Source: Phylloscopus collybita (taxonomy: Eukaryota > Chordata > Aves > Passeriformes > Phylloscopidae). Taken from it: a stretch of 64,000 nucleotides of DNA. Location of the stretch: assembly GCA_027886175.1 (NCBI GenBank), contig JAJNNQ010000009.1:7670501-7734500 (forward strand). Reading direction: 5' to 3'. The notes below the pieces were generated by a model that saw only the letters and a list, made by a program, of their open reading frames with translations, did no database searches and was not told the DNA's origin. The translations under genes and the position numbers were made by a program. Below are positions 24,779-38,700 of the stretch, in pieces. Position 1 is the first letter of the stretch; every line of letters begins with the position of its first letter.

Positions 24779-26264
24779 AGAGAGAAGATAAGTAAGCAGT
24801 ACTATGGGGTTCACTAGGGCATCTTTCCTTGCTAATCTAGTTCACAGGCAACTATTATTGTTCCTCTGTTTTGATCAAAAGTTTAACTGTAACTAATTCA
24901 GAGCTGACTTTGTTTCCAAAGCAAGTGTTACTGAAAAAGATATGCTGTCCAAGTTAAAAATGATTTTTTTTTTTTGTGGTGAAAATCTGTAATTTGTTTC
25001 AGATCCAAGAATTGCAGTTTTTTACTGTTGGTAACTGGATGGCGAACTAACTGCAAAGCAGATATTTCAGATGCAGAGACAATGTTGGCAAAGCTTTGTG
25101 GTTCCCATATTTGTTTTTTTTTTTTTTTGTATAATTGCATGTTTTTTTTCCCTTTCCTTTAGATTTCTGTTTGCTCACTAGCTTAAATTGTTCCACCACA
25201 GCTGGTTTTAAAGCAGAATTAATGGCAGCTGTATTGCTATTATGCACTACAATTTAATGTTAACTTTTGGATTTATAATCTTTGATCTGATTTGGGATCT
25301 TCCTATATACCTTAAAGAGAACTCAAGAAAACTCTCAAACACAAAGCTAGATCTGAGAATGTGCTAATGTGAATTAATCTGCAAAGAGGCATCTATAGAA
25401 AATAGGTCCTCTGATTTTTGCTTAGAGAAAATGAAAAGCAATTAAATATTTAGTGATTCCATGCAGCCTTTTCACATGAATTGTAATCTTCTAAAACTAT
25501 TTTAAAAATGGTTCTAGGATGTTCAAAGTGTATAAAAAACCCAAATGATGCTGGCTGTGTTTCTTTGAAAAAGAAATTAGATAAAATCTGGACAGTAAAT
25601 GTCTGTAGAGCGATGCTGACTTTGTGAAATGTCCTCATTTCAAATTTGTGTACTAGAATGAAAATGGAAAAAATAATTATCACAGAAGGAATTGAAATAA
25701 TGAAAAATAGCTTAATATTTATGTTTTAAACATAAAAGGTTTGAGATGGTAGATTATAAAGTTATTGTTATTGCAGTTGAGAAGATTTAGAGGAGGAGTT
25801 GTAAAATACCAGTTTTTCAGTGGACAAGAAATAGGCCATATGGAATAAAGATCTGTAATTAACAAAAAATAATATGGAATTGCTCAAACTTATGTGAACT
25901 TGTACTTTTGGCGTTCCTGATATCTCTTGACTTATATATTCTGCAGTTTAATACTGTGGAAAGAAAACACCACGTAATTGTGCTTTCTGTATAGTTTCAT
26001 TTCATACCTGCTAATATTTGTCTTGAGAAATATTTGCAGTCTCTCTCCACTTTCTCTTAGTGATATTATTTTTGTTTTAAACCTCAAGCATCACCAATAC
26101 CTTACTTTCCAATCAGAAGTCAGCTTAGTTATCCTGTCCAAAAGTTTTTTCATAACTGTAATAGAATTGGTTGCTGTAACATTTTTTTTAAGATGGGTTA
26201 CCAGAGTTATAAGCTGTTTTAAAAATGTGTGGACAGACAATGTATTCATAAGCCTTATTTCTTG

Positions 26265-26348
26265 TGGTTTTTTGTGGTTTTTTTTTTTTTTTTTTGTTTT
26301 TTTTTTTTTTTTTTTTTGTTTTTGTTTTTGTTTTCGTTTTTTTTTTTA
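26265..26348. repeat. Long T tract with scattered G and C
   Basis: This is about 80 bases of almost pure T, broken by a few G and one C (units like tttttg). It could be the complement of a retroposon poly(A) tail or simple slippage. No SINE or LINE body is recognised next to it. It is also a likely site of assembly error. A similar tract lies at 26640-26684. Confidence 0.85.
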
Positions 26349-26639
26349 TGATGATTCCTGGTCAGAGTTTTGATTGTTATTAATTATTTGGCTATACTGA
26401 ATTAATGTTCCCAGCTAATGCCTGCCTAATGTTCAAGATGATTTGAAACAAGTTGTTACATGTTTTTTGTATTTTTCTTCACAATTTCCTCTAGTGTGGT
26501 AAGGTCTTTCTGTTCCTCTGCAATTTCCAACTACCAGGCTTCCAACTTATAGAAGATATTTTTATCTAGTTCTACTGAGAAAATGATCTTATTTTTTCAT
26601 ATGCATAAATAACATCAACATGGGTTTAGTCTTTTGTTC

Positions 26640-26684
26640 TTTTTTTTTTTAGTCTTGTTTTGTTTTGTTTTTTTTTTTTTTTTG
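26640..26684. repeat. T-rich low-complexity tract
   Basis: A run of T with a short tagtcttg interruption and two ttttg units. It lies about 300 bp after the larger T tract and is of the same type. Confidence 0.8.
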
Positions 26685-28086
26685 CTTGACAGGGGATTAG
26701 GATAGCACTGAAGTATAGATTTCAGTAGGTTAGTGTTTTATGCAGAATATCCTTAGTCCAGGAGGCAAGCATTAAATTTCATTTACTTGGATGTTCATGT
26801 CAGGACAGTCTCTTTTCTGTGTTTTCCTGGAGTCCATGTAGATCTTACATGAAATTTTGCAACATTCTTCATTGTATCATGGGCCAAACTGGCATTTAAA
26901 ATGCCACTGTAATGCTTAGAAGGGAGTAAAATGTGTCATTATCATCTGACCAGTCAAAAAGTGTTCTTAAAAGGAATATAGCATTTGAATTCTTTGTCAT
27001 CCTGGTGTACCCCGAACAACAACAACAAAAATACAGGAATTGCAGTGTAATTAAAGCCTGCAGAAAAGCTGACAGTAAAGTCTGAATGATGATAGACCTT
27101 TTCTAATTAACCCTCTCTCATCTAATCAGATTTTGTGAGGTGCTGTCCCTCTGATGATGACAGGCACAGGGCAGCCTGAAGGATGTCCCTTCATTCTGGT
27201 TTTGTCCATGGCACCTGGAGCCCTCTCTGCCAGCACAGGTACCTGTACCCCAGGACTTACTGCTTCCTGTGGCAGGCCAAAGGACAGGACCACAGCCAGC
27301 TCTGGTCCCAGTCCCCCCCAGATTGCTTTATCTCTTTCAGAATACCACAAGTCCACACCCAACATTCCCCATATTTCAATCTATCTTGTTCTCAGGTCCC
27401 ACAGATGCTCTTTTTCCAAGAACTGTGTGCTTCACTGTCAGTTTTGGGTGGGGGGCACGTGCTGCTGGCAGGTGGGGTTGGGGGCAGAAGGGGGTCAGGA
27501 CCTGCTCTGCCCTGCACTGCTCCACAGGGGCTGTCACTCAGGGGAGTGGATGCTTAGGGTGGGAGTGGACATGAGAGGAAGACAACAGTCCACAGCCACA
27601 CAGTTCAGACCAGGATTTGAGACTAATATTGATGATAGAATAATATTTGCATCAGCTGCTTTTTTTCTGCAATCCTTTCACTATTTTTTGAGATTTTTGT
27701 GTGCTTTATTGACATTACTGTGGCATCCCTGTTTCCCATCCCTCTTCAGAAAGGTCTAAATCAGGAACTTTCTTTCTGAAGTCCTAAACCTGCATTCTTT
27801 TTAAAAATGAACTGCCAATCCAGGCTGACCCTCCTGATGAGGGGCTCAACAGCCAGGATTAAATTTAGCAAATTTTGAATATCCACAGAAGTTTCAAATT
27901 CTATGGTCAGTGTATCTGGGTTCCAAATAGTTATGCACTTCACCATACAAAGTCACAGAATCAAACCTAAAAACTGTGGGGGTTTTTAAAAGCTTCAGTA
28001 GCTTTTAAAAATAGGAAAAATTAAAATTTGGTGATTTTATAGTTAGGATGAATAAGTTCTGTGACACATAGAATGTACCAAATTCT

Positions 28087-28117
28087 GTTGAGCTCCTTAA
28101 TTAGTTGAGCTCCTTAA
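28087..28117. repeat. 14-bp tandem duplication, period 17
   Basis: The 14-mer gttgagctccttaa occurs at 28087-28100 and 28104-28117, separated by tta. It is a local duplication in the intron. Confidence 0.8.
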
Positions 28118-30474
28118 ACTGAGGCTAGCAGTTCTGTGTGACCCTTCTAGCATGTGCAGGTCCTTTTGTGTTCTCTTAAATAGCCAGGACCTAGGATAGG
28201 TTACTTGTTCCACCTGAACAGGAGGGAAAACATTTTCTATGAAAATTAATGCACGCTGCTAATGACATTTTTGTCTTAGAGCTCCTAGAACTTTGTTCAT
28301 CACATTTAATTACTTTCTTTCTTACATTTAATAACTTTCTTGTGCTTTTTTTCAAGCATTGAAACTTTTAAAACTATTTCACTCAATTCTTGTGAGATTA
28401 ACTTCTGTTGTGAAACAGTTTTGAAGGCATAGTTCTATAAATGTAGATGATCAGGCTTATCAGTGCTTTTTAAACATTTTTGATTAGCTTCCCTTCTTGT
28501 ATTTTTACCTTTCCTTCTTGCTGCTCTTCTACAGAGCAGGCAAAATCTCTGTCCCATCAGATTTAGTCCCTTTAGTTTCCTCTCAAGAATCACAAACTAT
28601 AATGTGTTTTCCATGAAAAGTTGTAAATTTGCTGGAAGCTGGCCTAAAGCCTAAAGTTTTTCTTTCTCCTTTTCTCCCCTTTCTGGATTCCTGCTGCCAG
28701 CTCACTGTATTTTTTTCGTTGTCAGGGATGCCTGAACTCCTAACAAAAATTTCCCCCTTCCTTAGTCTCTTGTATTCCTATAGCTGGCTGCCTGTCTCCT
28801 TCCTTGCTAACCCCTTCCTGCACCTTCAGCTTTTAAACTGGTACCAGAGGAGAGGAGATTTGTTAGTAATATCCAGACAATAAGTGTAGAGAGGCACAAA
28901 GACTATTTACACAAAATGGAAATTGCAGTTTGTTCCATATGATAGTTTGTTACGAAGTCATAATACTCAATAACTGCCTTTGCTGGAATATGAAGGAGCA
29001 GGGTACAGCTTGTGCTATAGCTGGGAATTCCTTTAAGCTAATTGAAGATGTTTTCTGAAGGTGTTTGGTTTCTTTGTGTTCTGAATAATTGATCAGGTTT
29101 CATCCACTTTCTTTTGTGCACCCAGGCTCCAGGTTACAGTCGCATATTGGCTGTCATAGTTTCACCTTGCGTTTCTTTGGTAGTTCCTGCTTAAAAGAGT
29201 TCCTGTCCTGCTCAGGCCAAAGTTGGCAGTGAATATCATGAGTTCTGCTGGCATGAGTGTCTGTGGATCTGCCTTAGAAACAGGATTACTTCATTTTGTA
29301 AATTCTAGTTTACTGTTGGTGGCGATGAGGGCACAGCCTGCTGCAATTTGTGAGCTTGCAGGAGTGGTCAGAGGTACATGCAAAACCCTTAAGCTGCCAC
29401 AGCTGCCAAAAACCTTCTGTGGAGCTGCTGCCTAACTTGTTTATCAGTTAAAAATACTTTTAAGAGCCCATTGCTTTTCGTTCTGTCTTTAAATAATTTG
29501 ATTTGTGCAAATCATCTTATATTGGAACCTTTTTGTCCGTCTGTTTGCAGTCTAACGTGCAAACATCTTCACTCCCTCTGCCTTGCTAATACACGAAGTA
29601 CAACGTTTCCCACTTTCTCAGGTGCACTTTTCTTGTACACCATTCTTGTTCTATGAGAGAAGCTGTTCTCACTTGGACATGATCACAGAGTGCTGCTGTG
29701 TCAGTCCTTCCCTGGTGACCTGTTTTCAATTCTCTCCTGCAAGTTATATTTTCACTTGCCATTTCCTGTTAGCCCAAAAAAAGAGGGTGATCAAGTAATT
29801 TATTAAAAAAAGATAAAAGACACAGACGCCATTAATTGTTCTTTTTCTCTTACTATTATACATTTAAGTAGAATTCCAATTATTTCTAATTATTACTTTT
29901 TTATAAGAGTAGAAAAAAGAATGAATTTTTTTAGAGCATCAGTACTTTTAATTCCTTTAATCCTTTGTTGGTTTTCCTCTCCATCTGCCAAATCATAACA
30001 GGATAAAGGCTTTTAGAGATATGTTCTTTTATATTTTCACCATGATAGATAGTAGTAGCAGGGTGGCAAGTATCTGCATTGCAAATAGGAGAGGATGTAT
30101 TGCTGTAGCACATGCTGTTCACTGATCAACTTGTTTTCACGAATTTCTGTGCTTTTCTGTTGGCTTCTGGATTCCTAAAATTTCAAAGGTGAAGGCACTT
30201 AGTAAAATGTCAGGTGGACTTTAGTTTCTAATTCTGTTCTCTGATAGAATTTCTTAGATTTTTCTTGGCTATTTAGATGTTTTTATAGTTTCATAGATTT
30301 AGCAACATTGTTTTTGGAAGAGAATCTTTAAGGTAGGATAATAAACAGTTCTAGGGCTTATAGGGAATCTGTATTAAAAAAACCCAAAAACCCAACAACC
30401 CTACAGCCTAATGTTCTTGCAGCAAATTTCAGTTTTTTAGCTCGGCAGCTAACAGAGAATGAAACAGCGTGTGT

Positions 30475-30575
30475 CTCACAGAGTGGTTTGGGTTGGAAGG
30501 GACCTTAAGGGATCTCATTCCAAGTCCTCTGCCATGGCACACCTTCCCCTGGGTCAGTTTGCTCCAACCTGGCCA
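30475..30575 (-). mobile_element. CR1 LINE 3' tail fragment
   Basis: The sequence tggtttgggttggaagggac, followed by a decayed ctgccatgg...caccttcc...ctccaacctggcc pattern, is the reverse complement of the CR1 3' UTR found thousands of times in bird genomes. Only about 100 bp remain. The insertion is antisense to RGS12. Confidence 0.85.
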
Positions 30576-33500
30576 TTTTTTGAGTCATACATGTATTGTT
30601 CTGAAATGTTTCTGGATAATTTAGTGGGTTTTAATATCTGTTTAATAGTGTAATAAAGGCTTTTGCAGTATGATGATTTCTTTATGTCTACCAGACTGCA
30701 GAAATGACATTAATACCAGTCATTGCATTAACAATCTGTGCTCAAATACTGTGGATTTCTTTAGCTGTGCTGATTAGTACACTCTAGTTTCAATGGCTGT
30801 TTTCTGTTCAAGTCATGGATGCTTTTATTTCCAGCTCTTCAGAGTCCCATGAATAACATTTGCCAAAATGGTGCTGTTTGCTTAAGATACGTGATTCTTT
30901 CCTTATTTGTGTGCATGTGCGTGTGCACAGCCATTTTTATAATTGATATGGAGAAGGAGGTCTGCCTTCATAGTCTGAATGCCTGGAATAGAGTCAAGAA
31001 AAGATGAAAAGGGAGACTTCCCAGGAGATTAAATACTCGTGAATTGCAGTCTTTTTGTTTTTTTTAGTAATGCCCTCCTTAATTTCCTAGATGATTAATT
31101 TGATTTTTCAGAGCAAGAAAGAAATTTTTGTCAGTTGAAAATACTTTCTTAATTGCAATTGTTACCCAGATGGGTTGGGGAAATGGTTAGCTCAGTGCAT
31201 TTTTATATTTTGTAATCATTGCTTAAGCTTTGTTTTATTCCCAGGGTCTCTTTTTTCTTAACCTGTTCTTGTCTTTACTGTTCCACCCAGGGCTCAGTAG
31301 TCAGTTTTGCATAACAATGTCAAAAACCATATATAAAAACTTTGATTGGATACTAATTTACTTTCTAAGAGTAAATACTACACAATTTACAAATGGTTTT
31401 TGTCTGCTCTCCCTCTTTCTCTTTGTTATGCTTCTGACCACAAATAGGTAAGCAGCATTTACTTCCAAAATGGGACATCTGGTGATAATTAATCTTATCT
31501 AGAATCTGCTTCTAAGTGGAATCTAATTAGATTTGTCTTTGGGCAGTTGGTTCCTCCTCTTTCAATTTGTAATGTTACTGTTTCAAAAATTTTTTTTGAG
31601 TGCATGTTCTCTAGGTGCTTGCCTTAATCTCCCAGAATCATATATGGCAGTCTCTACTACTTAAATAAATGCTGGACAATTTATATTCTTTTTTTGGGAT
31701 GAAATAGAATGAAAAATAAAAATGTAATTGTTATTCTGAATAAATACGTCTGCTACTGATAGTCTTTTAAATTTTTTTTCCCTTTCACCTTTTTATTTTC
31801 AATGAGAGATGAAGTTCTCTCAGGCATGCATCCACTTTTAAGAAACACATCAAAGACCATTAAGCATCCATGGCATGTAACTGTTTCATTAGTTTCAAAC
31901 TTCTAATAGTACTCACACTAATGATGCCATTAATTTGCTGAGTTGTTGGTAGTCTGAGAGTTTTACCACTAATTTTGGGATTAGAAATGAAGATATTTAA
32001 AAATCACAGAGCTAGTGTGGTCATACTGGCCTAGTGGTGGAATCGAGTAGGTGTACAGGTATGCTCATGTTGTTCTAACAGAAACACTCATGTAGGAGTA
32101 GCCTTGGTAATGTTTTGATCAGCTGGGCAGCAGCAGTAGTGATACTGCTGAATTTAGTCAGGGGTTGAGGTGAAGTTCACTGTGTGGCACAGATCACTGC
32201 ATTAGGTGTAAGCTTTGCATTCACAGAGGAAAGGCTGGTGTGGCTGTAAGGGATGAGGCAGGTGTGAACCACCTCAGCAGTACCTGCCTGGATGAACAGG
32301 GTGATTTGAAAAGTTGCTCAGGGAGATGCTCAAAAAGACAGGAAGTGTCCTCATTCCGCTGGGTGTTGCTTGTCAGCATTTACAGAGAGCAATTTTCCTC
32401 TCTTCACATTTATTTGATCATTTAGCAAAAGCCATCTTAGCTTGTTTATAGTGTTCTTTTAAAATCCTCTCTTAAAACCCTGGAAGCTAATATCCAGTTA
32501 CTAGATTTCCAGATTGCTTTGGCAAAGCCTGCCCAATTTACTTCTCAGCCAATAAAAACAAAACCAAACCCTTAGTAAATTGAAAACTGGGAGGGAAAGA
32601 GATGTCACAGAAAAATGGATCACTTTTAATTCCCTAATGAAGTTGGACTCTCAAGCCTCTTGAGGGGATGAACCCTGCTGCATACTTTGGATCCAGATTT
32701 CTATTTTGTCTTGACTATTCTTTGATCTTGTAAACAGAATCTGTTGAGAACACTGGTGATGGCCAGAGCCCAGTTGCTATAGAGCAGTGTTGTCTCCATG
32801 GGAATTAGCAAACAGGCAGACATCTCCAAGGCTGTACAGTGCTCTGGCTGCTCTTCTCTGCTTTCTATGGGTGCTTGTTGGCATGAGGCTGTGAGGATGA
32901 GAAATTTTTGGTTGTTCTTTTGATTAATGTGATGTATATAGGCTTTCCAGTGAGTGATCAAAGGGAGACCAAAATATTTCAGAACTCAGAGCACAGAAAC
33001 TTGCCCAAAGGAAGAAGTGAACACAACTAGAAAATTTAATAAATATTACAGATCTGCCAAATGAGTAATTATAAAAATACTAATAAATACATTTTTCAGC
33101 TTACTATAATGAAGAAAGATGCTGACATGAAACAGAGGGGAATTTGCTCTGATTTAAAGTCTTTCATTTTCTAAAGCAAAAAAGCATTGGTAGACAGGGA
33201 GGAATTTTCCCCACATTGAATGTTACAGTGAAAGGAATCCAAAATTTCAGGCACATAATCACAAGCTTTTGTAATGTAGTGAGTTTATGTACATCTGCTT
33301 AGCACCAGTCACTGACTGTGTGCTTAATTTTAGGTTCAGGCTTACACTTTGCCATTTGGAATAAACTTGATATATACATGCTGAGTAGCTTAACCAACAT
33401 CTAATGACTTTTTAGGGAATATGATTATGGGGACAAGGGAAAACCATTAGATTTAATTACTGCAGCACCAATTCTAGTAATGGACCATCCAAGTGAGGCA

Positions 33501-34016
33501 GTTGCTTTCCTCAGAAGAAAAATTCCTGCAGTTTTGTACTGTGTGATTTAAAAAGTTGGACTTCACAGTAGCTAGGCTTTAAAAAAAAGAGTAGTGAAAT
33601 TTAAGATTTTTAAAAATGTGGAGAAATGTTCCAAGAGAAGCTGGGTGAGATGTTTTCTAGGATGGTAATTTCCTATAGAAAACACAAATATTTTGTAGTT
33701 AAATGGTTTCCAGTTAAGACAGGAAAGAGCCAGGATCATCTTGCATTTATTATTGACATGTATTGTGTACATTTTAGCAACCAAACTGATGACTCATGTA
33801 AATACAGTAAATTAATGCTGAATGTTTAAGATATTTGACTTGAGACTGGAGAAGCCAACTTTAATGAACTTTATTATGTGATTTTACAGGGATCATTTTA
33901 AATGACTAACTTGTTTTGAAATTATGGTCCTGTTACATTTTCTTAAAAAATCACTATGATCAGCAATCTACTAAAATTAAAGAAGTAAATTAATATATAT
34001 TTTCTGTTTTGTTTAG

Positions 34017-34136
34017 GGTGCAAAATTTGGACATTCAATGGGATTAAATCAGGCTCCTCCCCCACGTTCTTCTGCTCGAAGATCTTTTGGAAGATCTAAG
34101 CGATTCAGTATTACTCGCTCTCTGGATGACCTTGAG
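34017..34136 (+). CDS. RGS12: RGS12, 40-codon linker exon
   Basis: The acceptor tgttttgtttag ends at 34016 and the donor GAG then GTAATT follows at 34136. The 120 bases start and end in phase 0, matching the exons on either side. The translation contains SARRSFGRSKRFSITRSLDD, a basic, serine-rich stretch that I recognise as highly conserved between RGS12 proteins and that lies between the PTB and RGS domains. The RRSF and KRFS contexts resemble basophilic kinase sites, which is inference only. It covers residues 620-659 of the long form. The short form predicted from 48114 would skip it. Confidence 0.92.
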
Positions 34137-36628
34137 GTAATTAACTTTCACTTCAAATTTAGAATTGAGTCTTAGAGAACTTACAGTAGATAATGCTGAT
34201 AATTGCTGAAAGAAAGTTAGTAATGTATTAGTATAATAATGTTGCTTACTATCACATGACGTTTTTGTGAGGGGAACACAGATTTCAGGTATCAACCTGT
34301 CTTTTTCAATATTTCTTTAATAGGTTACATTGGTGCCAGCAGTAGCCATTCTTTCTGTGGGGAATTCTGACTTTATTTTTCCTATCACAGTTGGTCCTGT
34401 GTAAATCGGAACAATGCACTTTTGCTAATAAAAATGTTCATAATGTCTCAGAAATGAATGTATCAGGATATACAGAAAAATCAAATGTTCATCATATTCT
34501 GGTTTTTGTCCAGCTGATGAATTTTGACAGCAGCTGAGAAAAGGGAACTCCTAATCAACTTGGTGATTTTGGATCCTTTTAAGTGTAATATTATGCTGTT
34601 TTTCATCTGATATAACATCAACTGCTGTCTGGGTCTCAGTGGCCAAACCATATTGGTTTTGGTGAAAACAAGGAATGAAAAGCCATCCTGTTCTGCTGTA
34701 GGAACCAACCTGTAGGAATATGGCTGCACTGTATCTTCATTCCTAGTGTGCCTCCTCAGGAAAACCTGATCTGCAGTGATGTGAAAGTGAATGGAGAGAG
34801 TCTTCCCTTGCCCCTTTTACCATACTTATTTGGAGGAAGTCTGGTGACTGGGGAGAAACAAAAATCTGTGCAGAGCTCTTGGCACAGGAGCCGTGGAATA
34901 CATTCTACACCACCCTTCAGCACGGGAGGGAATGTGGCACACTGAGCCCTCTAAATGGGAAGGAGGTGTTTAAAAAGCATTTGAGGTGGGAGAAGGAAAG
35001 AAGGAGACACTCTGAATTTTCTGCTGTGGGAAAATGTAGGAAGAATGGCATTTCACTGACTTCTGAGCTAAAGGAGAAGGGAGCTCAGTGCAAGGGATTT
35101 TTAGGGAGCAGAATATATGGAGGAACTTCTGGCATGCTTAGGGAATGCAGGTAGGAACTGTAATTACTTATTTATCAGATTTTTTCTATTTTTCTGTTTT
35201 TCATAGTGGTCTATTTCTAGGTTCTCTGAAGCTTTTAAATGTCTTGCTTTTTTTTCTAGTTATGGAAAATACTTAATTTCTTTGCACCCATAACTTTAAT
35301 ATAGTAACTGCATAACTTAAACACAGCAAGAACTTCTGGATGAAGAGGTTTGGGAACCATTTAGCTGCATCTTTCTTAATCAGAAAATGGTGATTCTTCT
35401 GAATTGAAAATGTTTGCTGTTATATATATATATATCGAGTTTTGACAAAATTTCTGGTTGCAGTAAGAGCGAATTGTCTCAGAATACCAAAGAGTCTAGT
35501 GCAAGTAATTCACATGCAACAGGAAAAACGTAGTTCTTACCACAGTCTTACAGATTGAAATTTCATGCAGGTTTTTTGCACATCTTGTGTTTTGAATATT
35601 TTAAACATCAAAAATAAAATTTAATTTCTGTTGTTGGAGCTGTTTCATATTGCATAAATATTCAATTAAAATAGGCACTTGGGACTTTCCATTAATTTCA
35701 CAAAGATATGATAGTTACTGGCCTAAAATGTCCTTTTCTTCCCCTCATTATGTTCTGGTTGGTATTCCTTAGTGTATGTAAGCAGGAGAACCAACAGGAG
35801 AGATTAAGAGTTGATTGTGTCCCAGCGTTCTCATTGTTACTGAGCTACTTTGGAAGGGGAAACTTTCATTCTAGGTCACAATATGAATTGGACAGAGGAA
35901 TGGTCTGTATTCAAATCTGTGCTAGGATGAATGCCCTTCCTAGATGTAGCTATGTGGGTGCAAACTCTTCTCTGTCCAACTACTTCTTTTCACTTTGAAA
36001 CCTTTTTTTCGCCCTACATGCTGTAAGAGAATGATATCCTAGACATCCCAGCCACCAGGAGAAGCAGCAATCCAGAGAAGAATTCCAAAAGCTTTGTATG
36101 TCAAAATAAAATAGTGTTGAGGTGTTTTAATTTTGGTTCAGACTTCAACACTGCTGCTTCAGCACTTGTCCCAAGTGCTCTTTCACTATGGGTGTAGTAG
36201 AACACAATGTTGTTAGTACATGTTTAGTTTATTTCAGGCTGTCTATTTAGGGTTGGTGGAAGAGGAAATAACAATAGCAGGAAATTCTTAGAGACTCCAC
36301 CTTTGGAATAATGACCATGAACGTATTGTATAGGCTACTTGCTTGCTTTTGTGTTATTTTCAGTTATCTTAGCAGAATGGATAAGGTAATAATCCAAACA
36401 TGAAATTTGGAAGTTAATACGCTTCTCTGAGTTTGTGGGTTTGATTCCTGCTGGCATCCAAATTAATCTTCTAAATTGAGCAGTGTAAGTAGGTTCCATG
36501 GATTTTCTTTTATGGGCATTTGCTGAACACTGTTCATTGCTTACAGGTCTAAAAAGGCTGGTTTTGGATTTTTTTGTTGAAGTATGAACCGTGTGTGAAA
36601 CACTTGCTGTCAGTGTTGCTGACTGCTG

Positions 36629-36641
36629 CCATAAGGTGGCG
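36629..36641 (+). promoter_or_regulatory. Weak candidate CTCF core
   Basis: CCATAAGGTGGCG differs at two positions (4 and 5) from CCASYAGRKGGCR, and is followed by TGG. A weak match, listed only because the GGTGGCG half is exact. Confidence 0.15.
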
Positions 36642-38489
36642 TGGTTTCTTTGAAATTTGTTATTTATTTATTTTTAAAAACATATGTCCAAGAATACAGC
36701 ATATTCATGCATATTTTAATAAATAAAAACATGATTTCACGAGAAAATGCCACTTTTTCTTTTAACTTGTTAGATTACATCTGGCTATATGTGCACAGAC
36801 AGAATTTTTGTAAGATTAGAATTAATGGTATAGTTGCCCCTCAAAGATTTTCCTCTTACCTGCAAAAGCTGTATTATATATAGAAAAAACAGACAAGTTT
36901 GTAGGCTTAATATCTAGGTGCTGTTACTATTAGAAACTGTATATAAGATTATTTTAAAAATGCAGGATCAAAATGGGATCAGAGTGCAAAATTAATGGTG
37001 CAGTTGTGCTCTAATTGTGGTAGGGAAAATGTCTCGCAAAGCAGAAGATGCACAATTTTATTTCTGAAGTGTGGAAATTGTGCTTGTTCACAGCAGGATT
37101 GATTATGAATAATAATTCTTTAAATTGAAACTGAATTCAGAAAATGAGCATGTTTAATATGGGCCCTAGTTACATTATTTTCACAAGAAAAGTATTTAGA
37201 AAAATTTCTTTGTTAAATTACAAGAAATCTGGTTTTATAAAGAACAGGTTTATCTTTATCTAGCAATAAATTTTCCTATGTGGATAATTTGTTGTTATGA
37301 AAGTGTCCATTAACAACCATGTTAACATTCTATGATTTGCACCAATTTTACTTTTTAGCATATTTTCTGATTCATATTTTCAAGGTGTAACTTAAGCTAA
37401 AAGGACCGTATGATTATTTAATATTTGGCTTAATGACAGGGTATGATCCTGTCTTTCTTCCCACTTTTCTTCCTGGTAGGTAAATGCCACTACTCTCATC
37501 CTCTTGCACAATTCTGTTCTGGAAAAGATGTTTATAAACAACATTATTATAAACACATTAAAGGTGTCTCTATGAGACTGCAGACAGTAGAACACTACCT
37601 ATGTAAAATTTTACCTTAAACACAGTAATTGTAATTCTTCTATTCATCACCAGTTCTGGTAACATTTTCAACTGTCGCCCATTCTACTCATCTTTTAATT
37701 TTTTTCTTTTTTTTGAAGTCTGTAAAAATGAGGGAACCTTGCAGTATTTTCTTGAAGTCAAAAAATTCAGGTTCTTCCTCACCAAGAAGAACATTCAAAG
37801 CTGTTTTTTCCTGAAAAAGCATTTTGGTACTTGTACTTTTTGCACTTCTCTGTGATTAAAAATAGGGCAGAGTAGTATAATGAGAGACATAATCTCTTAG
37901 GGAAACAAGTGTCAAATTCTTTAAGTATTGTTAAATAATCATTTAATGCAGAGATATTTTTAAAATTAAAGATGATTTAATTATTTTAACTAAATATCAG
38001 GACAAAAAAAAAAGATGGCTGTTGCAGCTTTTCTTCTTGTTCTCATCCTGTTTTGGAAACCTTAAAGCTAAATGTGTATTATAAACAACATTTGTTGTAT
38101 GAAATTTCTAGAGTTTAGTAATGCTTTCAGTGTTGGAATGTATCATGTATTCTTTTTAAAAATCAGTGTGAGGACTTTTGGTAGAATGTTCCATCTTAAT
38201 TACAACTGTTAATAATGTAGTGTTATTAGATGTTATTACAGATAATAATGCTTGATTTTTTTTTTTCTGTTTTGTTAATTCTACTGAATCAACTTCTTTT
38301 TGCATTTCATCTGCTATTTGAAAGCATACAGCACAACTCTTTGGTATGAGGTTTTTATACTAATGGATGACATGTCTCTGCTGGATATTAGCTTTGGCAA
38401 CTGTGGGTGGCAAAACCCCCCCAAATGCTCATTTGACTTAATAAGGAGTTTTAAAGTGGGTACCTGTTTTTGTTTGACTGATTTAAATA

Positions 38490-38700
38490 ATCAGACAAAG
38501 CTTACACAGGGAGATAATAGCTTTTATTAGACCAACTAGTATACTGGGAAAATCAGACAAGAAGATCTAAACATGCCCCAAACTTTTCCCACCCTCTCAT
38601 ATGATCTAATAAAAAGTATTAACTCTCCCTGCAGAGGTTGCTTTATTGATGTTCTTAGACCATCACCATGACCACAATGCCACCAGTATGTTGAGTATAA
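38490..38700. repeat. Probable fragment of an old dispersed amniote repeat with inverted arms
   Basis: The segment agcttttattagaccaacta (38520-38539) and the inverted copy tctaataaaa at 38605-38614, followed by agtattaactc, resemble a widespread non-coding repeat of reptiles and birds built around 'ggtctaataaaag(a)tatta'. I recognise the motif but cannot name the family. The two halves face each other about 70 bp apart, so the element may be fold-back in structure. Confidence 0.4.

Larger units (their letters stand above)
20058..34016 (+). other. RGS12: RGS12 intron between PDZ/PTB exon and the 40-codon exon
   Basis: This is about 14 kb of AT-rich intron with a GTAAGA donor and a tgttttgtttag acceptor. 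It contains the 23-bp inverted repeat pair, small tandem duplications, long T tracts near 26.3 and 26.65 kb, and a CR1 tail at 30475. A GC-richer patch at about 27130-27600, with open frames up to 201 codons, shows no recognisable domain. I see no coding exon. Confidence 0.85.

Noticed and set aside
27154..27759. A 201-codon + strand open frame
   Set aside because: No recognisable domain, overlapping open frames in other phases, no RGS12 similarity and no convincing splice context.
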